Assembly (NCBI RefSeq): GCF_016862195.1
Contig: NZ_BOMM01000047.1
Span: 186,001-250,000, forward strand
Direction: 5' to 3'
DNA: 64,000 bases
DNA from: Paractinoplanes ferrugineus
GTDB lineage: Bacteria; Actinomycetota; Actinomycetes; Mycobacteriales; Micromonosporaceae
The position numbers and the translations under genes were made by a program. Under the pieces are notes generated by a model. The model did not search any database and had not been told where the DNA came from. It saw nothing but the letters and a program-made list of their open reading frames with translations. This document shows, piece by piece, positions 42,108 through 49,416 of the stretch. The first letter of the stretch is position 1. The number at the start of each line of letters is the position of its first letter.

Positions 42108-43005
42108 CCTCGATCTCGACCTCGATCTGCCGGCCGCCCACTTCGCCCGGTTCCTGGGTACGCGGGGGCTCCCGGTCAACCGAACTCTCGCCTTCGCCGG
42201 ACTGAGCACCCTGGTGGTCGTGGACGCGGCCGCGCTACCGGACGCGAAGGACGACCTGGCCGTGGTCAAGGGGCTGTCCGGCTATTACCACGTCATCGAG
42301 CACACTCCGCCGGAACTGCAGCCGGGCGTCTACGGCTACTACTGGTACAAGCGATACGGACCGGAACAGCACGAGATCTGGCGCACCGCGTTCGCGTTCG
42401 AGTTCGGCACGCTGACCCGGTTGTCCGGGGACCCCAACTGGGTCGAGGTGTGGTCGGGCGACATGCATGCCGAGGTCCCCTACTACGTGATGCGGCACTA
42501 CCCGCGGGGATCGCTCGCGGCGCACGGTGCGGCCCAAGGGTGGCAGTTCCCGGCCGGCTTCCTGATGCGGACCGTCACGGACATCGCCACCGGGTTGGCG
42601 ACGCTGCACGGGCTCGGCGTCGCGCACCGGGACCTCAACGCCGAGAACGTCCTGCTCACCGATGACGGCGGAGCGGTCGTCGGCGACCTCGGCTGCGCCC
42701 GGGATCTGCACGCCGCGAGGAGCGGGCCGCAGCGCAAGCCCGACGAGTTCCACTGGCCGCCCGAGTATGCCGAGGCCTACGACCGGGCCGGCGTCGAAGC
42801 GGACGTCTACTCCTTCGGTGTCATCCTGCACCAGATGGCAACCGGCCGCGCACCTCGCCACGGGGCACCCCCGTGCGCCGGCCGCGCCGCCTCTCGAGGC
42901 CTTCCGCTCGAGCTGGGCGCTCTGGCCGACGCCTGTCTCGAATACCTCCCGGAGAACCGGCCGAGATCCATGGTGGACGTAACGCGCGTGCTACACACGC
43001 TCTGA
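42100..43005 (+). CDS. Serine/threonine-type protein kinase fold enzyme
   Basis: A 301-residue kinase domain without membrane or extracellular part. The catalytic loop HRDLNAENVLL, the metal-binding GDLG (for DFG), an APE-like WPPEYAEAY and the DVYSFGVILHQMATG helix are all present. The N-lobe is divergent: VVKGLSGYY contains a probable ATP-anchoring Lys, and there is no clear glycine-rich loop. It begins with an unusual DLDLDLDL repeat. Kinases of this type in RiPP and aminoglycoside clusters phosphorylate product or precursor. Here it may modify the product, confer self-resistance or regulate the cluster. It overlaps the gene upstream by eight bases. Confidence 0.88.
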   Translation: MSDLDLDLDLPAAHFARFLGTRGLPVNRTLAFAGLSTLVVVDAAALPDAKDDLAVVKGLSGYYHVIEHTPPELQPGVYGYYWYKRYGPEQHEIWRTAFAFEFGTLTRLSGDPNWVEVWSGDMHAEVPYYVMRHYPRGSLAAHGAAQGWQFPAGFLMRTVTDIATGLATLHGLGVAHRDLNAENVLLTDDGGAVVGDLGCARDLHAARSGPQRKPDEFHWPPEYAEAYDRAGVEADVYSFGVILHQMATGRAPRHGAPPCAGRAASRGLPLELGALADACLEYLPENRPRSMVDVTRVLHTL

Positions 43006-43025
43006 ATAGATCGAAGGAGAAAACC

Positions 43026-44081
43026 ATGGAGTATCGACCGTTGGGCCGTTCCGGCCTGAAGGTCAGCAAGTTCTGCCTGGGTGCGCAGAACTTCGGGATT
43101 CCCGGGGTGACTGACGTCGCCGAGGCGGAACGGTTGCTGGCAGCGAGCCTCGACGCCGGCATCAACGTCATCGACACGGCCGACATCTACGGCGAGTCGG
43201 AAGCGATCATCGGGGACTACCTGAGCCGGACCGGCCGGCGGGACGACGTCGTGCTCGCCACCAAATTCGGCGTCAAAGGCCTGACCACGGACCCCAACGG
43301 CAAGGGCGGTTCCCGCCGCTGGGTGCGCCGATGCGTCGAGCGCAGCCTGCGCCGCCTGAAGACCGACTACATCGACCTCTTCCAGTTCTACCGCTTCGAC
43401 AAGTTCACCGACATCGAGGAGACCCTCGGCGTCCTGACCGATCTGGTCCGCGAGGGCAAGGTCAATGCGATCGGCATGTCGACCTTCCCGCCCGAGCTCA
43501 TCGTCGAGTCGCACTGGGTCGCCGAGAAGCGCGGCCTGGTGCGCTTCCGGGCGGAACAGTCGCCCTACTCGATTTTCGCCCGGGCGGTCGAAGGTCACCT
43601 GCTGCCGACCTGCGAGCGCTACGGCATGGGCGTCCTCGCCTGGGGCGCTCTCAACGGCGGCTGGCTCAGCGGTGCGTACCGGGCCGGGCAGCCGATGCCG
43701 GCCGACTCGCGAGCCGCCCGAATGAATATCGATGTCGCGCACCCGGGCGTACAGCACAAGCTTCAGCTCGTGGAGCAGCTGACCGAGCTCGCCCGATCGG
43801 CCGATCTCACGTTGCCCCAGCTCGCGCTCGGTTTCGTCACCGAGCATCCGGCCGTCTCGTCGGCGATCATCGGCCCGCGCACCGTCGCCCAGCTGGACCA
43901 ATGTCTCACGGCCGCCGGGACCAGGCTGAGCCTCGACGTGCTGGAACAGATCGACAAGTTGGTCGAGCCGGGTACGTACGTGGATGCGTCGCCGGGTTCA
44001 TGCATGAGCTCGAACCGGGGCGACTCCGGTTTCACCGCCGAGCCGTTCCGCAAACCCGCGCAGCGGAGGCGGCCCCGGTGA
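43026..44081 (+). CDS. Aldo/keto reductase with altered catalytic His position
   Basis: A 351-residue NADPH-dependent TIM-barrel reductase. Catalytic Asp and Tyr are in NVIDTADIYGESE and Lys in VLATKFGVKG. At the place of the usual catalytic His (DLYQxHxxD) the sequence is DLFQFYRFD, so the His appears to be Tyr. NADPH-binding parts are YSIFARAVEG and SAIIGPRTVAQLDQ. It may reduce an aldehyde or ketone of the sugar/cyclitol part, or act with altered activity. A strong AAGGAGAAAA site precedes the ATG. The stop overlaps the Nudix start by four bases. Confidence 0.9.
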   Translation: MEYRPLGRSGLKVSKFCLGAQNFGIPGVTDVAEAERLLAASLDAGINVIDTADIYGESEAIIGDYLSRTGRRDDVVLATKFGVKGLTTDPNGKGGSRRWVRRCVERSLRRLKTDYIDLFQFYRFDKFTDIEETLGVLTDLVREGKVNAIGMSTFPPELIVESHWVAEKRGLVRFRAEQSPYSIFARAVEGHLLPTCERYGMGVLAWGALNGGWLSGAYRAGQPMPADSRAARMNIDVAHPGVQHKLQLVEQLTELARSADLTLPQLALGFVTEHPAVSSAIIGPRTVAQLDQCLTAAGTRLSLDVLEQIDKLVEPGTYVDASPGSCMSSNRGDSGFTAEPFRKPAQRRRPR

Positions 44082-44581
44082 GCCAGGATCCGGCGGGCGA
44101 CATGTCGCCGCACGAGGAGCAGCAGGACGGCAAGAAGGTCGTGCCGAAGGTGGTCGCGTTCGTCCTGCACGGCGATGAGATCGCGGTGTTCCGGCAGGAC
44201 GACGAGGACTCGGGATTGCAGGTTCCGGCGGGCACGCTGCGCGACGGCGAGGAGCCGGCGGCGGGTGCGCTGCGGGAGGCGGTGGAGGAGACCGGCTTGA
44301 ACGGTCTCGAGGTGACGGCGTTCCTGGGCCGCTACCAGTTCGACATCTCGCCGATCCGGGAGGAGATCCAGGACCGGTTCGTCTTCCAGCTGAGCGTGCC
44401 GCTCGGCCAGGAACGGGAATGGATCAACTACGAGATGCACGACGGCGAGCGGCCGCCGACCAGACTCCGATTCTCCTGGCTGCCCCTGGGCCACCCGGAG
44501 CTCTCGGAGTTGGTCGTCGGGCAGGGCACCTTCCTGAATCTGGTCCATCCACGCGATGCGGCGGCGGGTGACAGCGCATGA
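44078..44581 (+). CDS. Nudix hydrolase
   Basis: A 167-residue protein with a perfect Nudix box, GTLRDGEEPAAGALREAVEETGL (Gx5Ex7REUxEExGU), in a central position. It hydrolyses a nucleoside diphosphate linked to another group. The GTG start at 44078 has GGAGG eight bases before it and overlaps the reductase stop; ATG 44102 is an alternative. It neighbours a nucleotidyltransferase, a dTMP-kinase-like protein and a kinase, so it may trim or remove a nucleotidylated intermediate. Confidence 0.92.
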   Translation: MSQDPAGDMSPHEEQQDGKKVVPKVVAFVLHGDEIAVFRQDDEDSGLQVPAGTLRDGEEPAAGALREAVEETGLNGLEVTAFLGRYQFDISPIREEIQDRFVFQLSVPLGQEREWINYEMHDGERPPTRLRFSWLPLGHPELSELVVGQGTFLNLVHPRDAAAGDSA

Positions 44582-45753
44582 CCGACGTCGTCGGCGACCG
44601 GTTGGTGCCTCGGGCCGGGCTGGACCGGCTGCCCGCCCAGCACCGCACCGCGGTCGAGTTGCTGCTGCTGCTCAGCCGGGTCTCGCCGGGCCCGGAGGTC
44701 GGCGCGGCGGCGGAGCAAGTGATCAAGGAGGGAGTCGACTGGGACTTCTTCCTCGCGCAGGCACGCCGGCACCGGGTGATCGGCCTGGTCGCCCGCAACT
44801 TCGAGCGGCTGCTGCTGTGGGAGCTCGACGCCTTCCTGTATGCGTCGGCTGAAACGTTCCGTGCGGTCCATCTCTACCACCAGGCCCGCAACGCCACGCT
44901 GCAGCGGGAACTGACCGAGTTCATGCCCAGGATCGCCGCCGAGGTTCCCGGGGTTCTGATCCGGAAAGGGCTCTACCTGGCCCAGCACATCTATCGCGAT
45001 CTCGGTTCCCGGCCGATGGCGGACATGGACCTGCTCATGACCCGCCGCGACGCCCGCCGGGCGACGGAGATCCTGAACGACCTGGGGTACGCCATGGGCG
45101 ACACCACCCCGGACAGCCGCCGGGTGGAGCCGCTCCCGCCGAACGAGATGGCGTTCTGGCGAATGCACGTGAACAACCTGCCCCCGATGTTCCGCACCAC
45201 CAGCGACCCGTACGTCCGCGAGTTCATCGTGGATATCAGTGTGGGCCTCTTCCTGCCCCGCGCGGGCTTCACCGTTCCTACCGAGGAGGTGCTCGGCCGG
45301 GCGGTGCCGGCGCACTTCGGCGATGTGGACATCCTCGTGCCGGCGCCCACGGATCTCGTGCTGGACCTGTGCGCGCACCTCTACAAGGAGTCCACCACCC
45401 TGCGTTACCTGCACCGGCTCAAGCATCAGCGCCTGATCCAGTACTGCGACCTGCGGGAGACGCTCGCCCGGCTGGGCGGCCCCGACTTCTGGGACCGCTT
45501 CGCCGCGCTGGTACGTCAGCACGGCGTCGAGTTGGTCGCCTACTACGCACTCGCCCACCTGGAGATGCTCTTTCCCGGCACGGTTCCGCCCGCTCTGCTC
45601 GACGATTGGCGTACCGGCGCATCGCCGACGTTCTTGGACGAGTACGCCACGGTGGATCTCCCGGACCCGCTGGTGTGGGAGAGCGATTTCCTCAACCGCA
45701 CCTTCGCCGCGGAGACCCGGCCGAACCTGCCGGCCTCCAGTTCACCGGTATAA
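44578..45753 (+). CDS. Nucleotidyltransferase family protein (NTP_transf_5-like)
   Basis: A 391-residue protein with the nucleotidyltransferase core PGVLIRKGLYLAQHIYRDLGSRPMADMDLLMTRRDARRATEIL, where the DMD pair is the metal site. The helical C-terminal half contains HLYKESTTLRYLHRLKHQRLIQYCDLRE. The family is common in lasso-peptide and other RiPP clusters and next to PqqD-type proteins; its reaction there is not firmly established, and nucleotidyl transfer to product or protein is assumed. It is the last gene of the operon and is followed by a strong terminator, after which the RiPP unit starts. Confidence 0.88.
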   Translation: MTDVVGDRLVPRAGLDRLPAQHRTAVELLLLLSRVSPGPEVGAAAEQVIKEGVDWDFFLAQARRHRVIGLVARNFERLLLWELDAFLYASAETFRAVHLYHQARNATLQRELTEFMPRIAAEVPGVLIRKGLYLAQHIYRDLGSRPMADMDLLMTRRDARRATEILNDLGYAMGDTTPDSRRVEPLPPNEMAFWRMHVNNLPPMFRTTSDPYVREFIVDISVGLFLPRAGFTVPTEEVLGRAVPAHFGDVDILVPAPTDLVLDLCAHLYKESTTLRYLHRLKHQRLIQYCDLRETLARLGGPDFWDRFAALVRQHGVELVAYYALAHLEMLFPGTVPPALLDDWRTGASPTFLDEYATVDLPDPLVWESDFLNRTFAAETRPNLPASSSPV

Positions 45754-45763
45754 AAACCATTTG

Positions 45764-45797
45764 AATAGCCGGACCGAATGCCGGTCCGGCTATTCTT
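45764..45797 (+). terminator. Rho-independent-type terminator before RiPP unit
   Basis: A perfect 13-bp stem (AATAGCCGGACCG at 45764-45776 with 45782-45794) around a 5-base loop is followed by CTT. It separates the tailoring operon from the RiPP transcription unit. Confidence 0.85.
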
Positions 45798-45849
45798 CAT
45801 GCCCTTTTTCAAGCCTCGCGAATTGTTTCTTAAAAGGCTGCTCACGACC

Positions 45850-45877
45850 TTGTTTGAAATGACAGCAATGCTACGCT
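45850..45877 (+). promoter_or_regulatory. Candidate promoter of the RiPP unit
   Basis: TTGTTT (45850-45855) and TACGCT (45872-45877) are 16 bases apart, just before the precursor gene and after the terminator. The surrounding 100 bases are much more AT-rich than the rest of the region. Confidence 0.5.
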
Positions 45878-45903
45878 CATCGATAACAACGAAGGGAGGA
45901 AAA

Positions 45904-46062
45904 ATGGAAGAGAAGATCGATTTTGGCAAGTTCCTGCAGGCGCTCGGCGACTTCCGCCGGGACAACGACGTCGCCCGTCCGACCGCGCACACGTCGAGTG
46001 TGAGCACCCGCGACTGGGAACGCGTCGAGCAGGCGCTCGCCGACGGAGCGAACCGCCGGTGA
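45904..46062 (+). CDS. Candidate RiPP precursor peptide (52 residues)
   Basis: A 52-residue peptide with a near-perfect AAGGGAGGA ribosome binding site four bases before its ATG. The N-terminal part (MEEKIDFGKFLQALGDFRRDN) looks like an amphipathic leader helix. The middle (ARPTAHTSSVSTRDW, residues 24-38) is rich in Ser/Thr and contains the only Trp. The C-terminus is charged (VEQALADGANRR). There is no Cys and no FxSxx ending. It has its own promoter, lies between a terminator and an attenuator-like stem-loop, and directly precedes radical SAM, HExxH, YcaO and TfuA genes, which is the usual position of a precursor. Which residues form the core is not known; a discovery-domain or regulatory role is the alternative. 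Confidence 0.75.
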   Translation: MEEKIDFGKFLQALGDFRRDNDVARPTAHTSSVSTRDWERVEQALADGANRR

Positions 46063-46066
46063 CCGG

Positions 46067-46096
46067 GCCGGCCAGGCGGCGTGCCGCCTGGCCGGT
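46067..46096 (+). terminator. Attenuator-like stem-loop between precursor and radical SAM gene
   Basis: CCGGCCAGGCGGC (46068-46080) is perfectly complementary to 46083-46095, giving a 12-13 bp GC stem with a tiny loop; a G-T pair extends it. There is no T-run, so it likely allows partial read-through, giving more precursor than enzyme mRNA. Confidence 0.8.
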
Positions 46097-46160
46097 TCCT
46101 CGCCACCCCACCGCTGAAATGGCGTTCTCCGGCAATACCAATGCCCGATGGGAGGCACGG

Positions 46161-47342
46161 ATGGAACTGAGACTTCCCCGGCCGGACGAGTCGCTGACCG
46201 TCATTCTCAAGCTGGCCGGCGCAGCCTGCAACATCAACTGCTATTACTGCTACGAAAAGCGTAAACCGTACCCGGACGAGAATTGGCTGAGCCCGGAAAC
46301 ACTGGGCAAATTCCTGCGCACTGCCGGCACCCGCCCGCTCCGCATTGTTCTGCACGGTGGCGAGCCGCTGCTCATCGGAACCGCACGGATGCGCCCGCTG
46401 CTGGAATTGATGAGGTCTTACCCGGGGCCGCTGGAAATGACGATGCAGACGAACGGCATGCTGCTGACCGACGCCTGGGTCGACCTGTTCGACGAATACT
46501 TCCCGGACATCGACATCGGCGTGTCGATCGACGGTCCGCGGTCGGCCAACGCCTACCGCGTCGACTACCGCGACCTGCCGACGTTCGACCGGATGCTCCG
46601 CGGAGTGGAGCTGCTGCACCGTCGGGGCAAAACGATCGCCGTATGTGTCACGGTGACCAAACTGGTGCTGGACCGGGCCGCCGAGACCATGGCCATGATC
46701 GCCGAGCTTCCGCACGTCCGGGCCGTCCGGCTGAGTCCCTGCCTGGATTACAACGTGACCACCATCAAATTCCCCAAGGGCAACGCCCAGTCGCTCAGCC
46801 TGCTCAACGGTTCAGGTCAGGGGGCCGCCGGCTGGGCGACGACACCACATGAGTACGCCCGGTTCGTCGCCGACTGCTTCGACGTGTGGCACGAACGGCA
46901 CTTCAGACAGTTCCTGGTGGAACCGCTCTTCTCGATGTTGCTGCATTTCTCCGGTGCCGATGTGACGCTGACCGACTGGTCGCTGACCAAGGAGCCGTTC
47001 ATCGTGGCGCTCTACCCCGACGGCACGATCGGCGCGTCGGAGGAGATCTCCACACCGGACGCCCGCATCGGCCACGTGGACACCGTCCGCGACCTCGACG
47101 AGATAGTCGCGATGCAGCGCAATCCCGTACTGCGCGAAGCGATGGAGAGCCTGCTCGACTCCTGTACGGGATGTTCACACGCCCGGGTCTGCGCGGGCGG
47201 CTCACTCGCCGACCGGCTACGGCTGGTGGGAACCGATTGGGATCACGAGTACTGCGAATCGCGAAGGTGGTTGATCGACTATGTCCGGAATCGCTGTGAA
47301 CACTTCGGCGTCCCGCTTCGACCTGCCGTCGGAGCTGGCTGA
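46161..47342 (+). CDS. Radical SAM/SPASM peptide-modifying enzyme (FxsB-like)
   Basis: A 393-residue radical SAM enzyme from the ATG at 46161, which follows GGAGG by five bases. Cys23, Cys27 and Cys30 in AACNINCYYCYEK bind the SAM-reducing 4Fe-4S cluster. The SAM-binding GGEP is present as LHGGEPLL. A C-terminal CTGCSHARVC...HEYCESRRWLIDYVRNRC region provides Cys ligands for SPASM-type auxiliary clusters. The form is close to FxsB-type maturases, which cross-link side chains in peptides, and these are typically paired with an HExxH protein, as here. The substrate is likely the 52-residue peptide encoded just upstream. An in-frame GTG at 46059 overlapping the precursor stop is an unlikely start. 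Confidence 0.92.
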   Translation: MELRLPRPDESLTVILKLAGAACNINCYYCYEKRKPYPDENWLSPETLGKFLRTAGTRPLRIVLHGGEPLLIGTARMRPLLELMRSYPGPLEMTMQTNGMLLTDAWVDLFDEYFPDIDIGVSIDGPRSANAYRVDYRDLPTFDRMLRGVELLHRRGKTIAVCVTVTKLVLDRAAETMAMIAELPHVRAVRLSPCLDYNVTTIKFPKGNAQSLSLLNGSGQGAAGWATTPHEYARFVADCFDVWHERHFRQFLVEPLFSMLLHFSGADVTLTDWSLTKEPFIVALYPDGTIGASEEISTPDARIGHVDTVRDLDEIVAMQRNPVLREAMESLLDSCTGCSHARVCAGGSLADRLRLVGTDWDHEYCESRRWLIDYVRNRCEHFGVPLRPAVGAG

Positions 47343-48273
47343 ACGGGTCGACGCGTACCGTTGCGAGCGGCTTGCCCGGTTGGCCGAGATCCTCGACCGG
47401 ATCCCCGGCTCCGACCGGTACCCCTGGGGCGGCCCGGCCGCAGCGGAATCCGCGCTGTGCTACGCCCTCGCCCATCATGTCTTCGAGGGCGTCAGCCGGG
47501 CCGCGCAGCACGGCGATGTGGCCGCGGTGACCCGGTCGCTCGCCCTGCGCACCGACCAGCAGGCGCTCCGGCCGGTGCGAACCGAGTCCGGCACGATGGT
47601 CGTGGTCCGGCCGGACCGTGCCGCCTTCGTCGACGACCCCGCGCTCGCCACCTCCCCGGTGGTGATCCTGACCCCCGAACTGGCAACGTCCACGGGCGAC
47701 GGGGACGAACTCGTTCGCAGGGCGCGGGACATCGCGGTGACCGCGGGCTTCGGGTCGACGATGCGGCGCAACTCGCGGGTGGTGGTGCTGTTCGCCGAAC
47801 GGCGTCCGACGGACGACAACGTCCGCAGCTGGACCACCACTGCCCTGCCCGCCACGGTCCATCTCGACTACTTCGCCGAACCCGGATACGTCGCCCGTGA
47901 CCTGATCCACGAGGCTGCGCATTCCGAGCTCAACGACCTGTTCGCCGCGTACGGCGTCGACCTGCCAGCCGACGTCTCGTACTATGCGCCCTGGCTCGAC
48001 ACGCATCGCCCGGTGTTCGGCTTCCTGCACGGCAACTGGGCGTTCTCGCACGTCGCGCTCTTCTGCCGTTGGCTCTCCGAGACGGGCCCGTCGCCCGAGG
48101 TCCGGGCGTTCGCCGGGGCGATGTACCTGAAGCACGCGGAGCAACTGGCCACGGCTCGCGCCGACCTCGACCGAGCGCTGCGACTGCTGCCGGTCCCGCC
48201 GCTGGCCGAGCTCATCGCTCGTTACCGCGATGAGGTGCTGGAGGGCGTCACGGCCGGATCGACCCCGTCGTGA
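47281..48273 (+). CDS. HExxH-motif peptide-modification protein
   Basis: A 330-residue protein with HEAAH at residues 210-214 (RDLIHEAAHSELNDL) and the downstream family pattern SYYAPWLDTHRPVFGFLHGNWAFSHVALF. This is the HExxH family associated with FxsB-type radical SAM enzymes. Members have been described as 2-oxoglutarate-dependent peptide beta-hydroxylases, so the motif should not be read as a protease. It overlaps the radical SAM gene by 62 bases and the YcaO gene by four. Its likely substrate is the 52-residue precursor, hydroxylated at beta-carbons (inference). Confidence 0.87.
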   Translation: MSGIAVNTSASRFDLPSELAERVDAYRCERLARLAEILDRIPGSDRYPWGGPAAAESALCYALAHHVFEGVSRAAQHGDVAAVTRSLALRTDQQALRPVRTESGTMVVVRPDRAAFVDDPALATSPVVILTPELATSTGDGDELVRRARDIAVTAGFGSTMRRNSRVVVLFAERRPTDDNVRSWTTTALPATVHLDYFAEPGYVARDLIHEAAHSELNDLFAAYGVDLPADVSYYAPWLDTHRPVFGFLHGNWAFSHVALFCRWLSETGPSPEVRAFAGAMYLKHAEQLATARADLDRALRLLPVPPLAELIARYRDEVLEGVTAGSTPS

Positions 48274-49406
48274 CCTTCGCCGGCACCATCGGCCCCGCGC
48301 GCGGCGTCCTCGACGGCGGACCGCGCGAGACCGGCGCGGACGAGGCGTTCTGGCAGCGGATCCAGCCGGTGCTCAACCGGGTGGGGGTCACTCGGGTCGC
48401 CGACATCACCTGGCTGGACGACATGGGGATTCCCGCCTGCCAGGCGATCCGGCCGGACGCCCGGACCCTGTCGGTGTCGCAGGGCAAGGGCGCGACGGTC
48501 CTGCTCGCCGCCATCTCGGCGGCGATGGAGGCGATCGAGGTATGGCACGCGGAGAACCTCGGGCCGGCCCCGCACATCGCTCGGGTTCGCGAAGTGAGTG
48601 CCGGGCTCGGCTATCCACTGGCCGCGCTGCGGACGACGGCACGCAGCCCGCTGAACCCGGGTTCAGTGCTCGGCTGGAGCCCGGCGACGCGCCTGCTGGA
48701 CGGCGTCGGAACACTGGTCCCGACCGACCTGTTGCGGCTGGACAGCACCGTGGCGCCCGAGTGGGCGCCGGTTCTGTTCGAGTGCACGAGCAACGGCCTG
48801 GCCAGCGGCGCCACCCGCGACCAGGCGGTGCTGCACGGCCTCCTGGAGACGGTCGAACGGGACGCACTGACCCGTCTCGGCGGCGAGCGCGGCTGCGCCG
48901 TCGATCCCGCCGCCCTCGGGACCACGGTGGCCACTCTGGCCGACCGATTCCGGCGGGCCGACGTGGCGGTGCGCATCGAGGCCATCGACACCCCGGTGCG
49001 GGTGGCCTGCTTCGCGGTCCGGATCCGCAGCGACGACTTCCCGGCCGAATTCCATGGGACCGCCGCCGGCTTCGACGCCCCGGCCACCGCTCTGCAGGCG
49101 ATGATGGAGGCCGCGCAGGCCCGGGTCGCCGCGGTCGCGGGCACCCGGGAGGATCTGAGCGCCGAGCTCTACCACCGGGGTGCGGCTGCGGCACCGATGT
49201 CGTGGCCGGAGCCGGCAACGACTCAGCCGCCCGGCCCACGGATCGACGCTCCGCCGGACCGCGGCGCCGCCATAGCGCAGCTCACCCGCGAGATCAACGC
49301 ACTGACCGGCTTCAGCCCGCTGGTAGTCGACCACACCCGGCCGGAGTTCGGCATCCCGGTCGTCCGCGTGGTGTGCCCGGGTCTGCACTGCCCGAACGGC
49401 TATTGA
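48270..49406 (+). CDS. YcaO-domain cyclodehydratase/thioamide synthetase
   Basis: A 378-residue YcaO protein. ATP/Mg-binding parts are visible as SVSQGKGATVLLAAISAAMEAIEVWHAEN, FECTSNGLASGATRDQAVLHGLLETVERDA and TALQAMMEAAQARVAAVAG. YcaO enzymes activate backbone amides by phosphorylation. With a TfuA partner, as encoded ten bases downstream, they are known to make thioamides (methyl-CoM reductase, thiovarsolin-type RiPPs). The precursor here has no Cys, and no Ser/Thr-directed heterocyclisation partner or dehydrogenase is present, which also favours thioamidation. It starts at a GTG overlapping the HExxH gene. Confidence 0.92.
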   Translation: MTFAGTIGPARGVLDGGPRETGADEAFWQRIQPVLNRVGVTRVADITWLDDMGIPACQAIRPDARTLSVSQGKGATVLLAAISAAMEAIEVWHAENLGPAPHIARVREVSAGLGYPLAALRTTARSPLNPGSVLGWSPATRLLDGVGTLVPTDLLRLDSTVAPEWAPVLFECTSNGLASGATRDQAVLHGLLETVERDALTRLGGERGCAVDPAALGTTVATLADRFRRADVAVRIEAIDTPVRVACFAVRIRSDDFPAEFHGTAAGFDAPATALQAMMEAAQARVAAVAGTREDLSAELYHRGAAAAPMSWPEPATTQPPGPRIDAPPDRGAAIAQLTREINALTGFSPLVVDHTRPEFGIPVVRVVCPGLHCPNGY

Positions 49407-49416
49407 GGGTGGCGTC

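Noticed and set aside
46059..47342. Radical SAM start at the GTG overlapping the precursor stop
   Set aside because: The 34 extra residues would be encoded across the perfect stem-loop, and the ATG at 46161 has a clear GGAGG site.
47281..48273. HExxH protein as a zinc metalloprotease
   Set aside because: The sequence around the motif and the downstream YYAPW...RPVFGFLHG pattern match the HExxH peptide-modification family linked to radical SAM enzymes, and its gene overlaps the radical SAM and YcaO genes.
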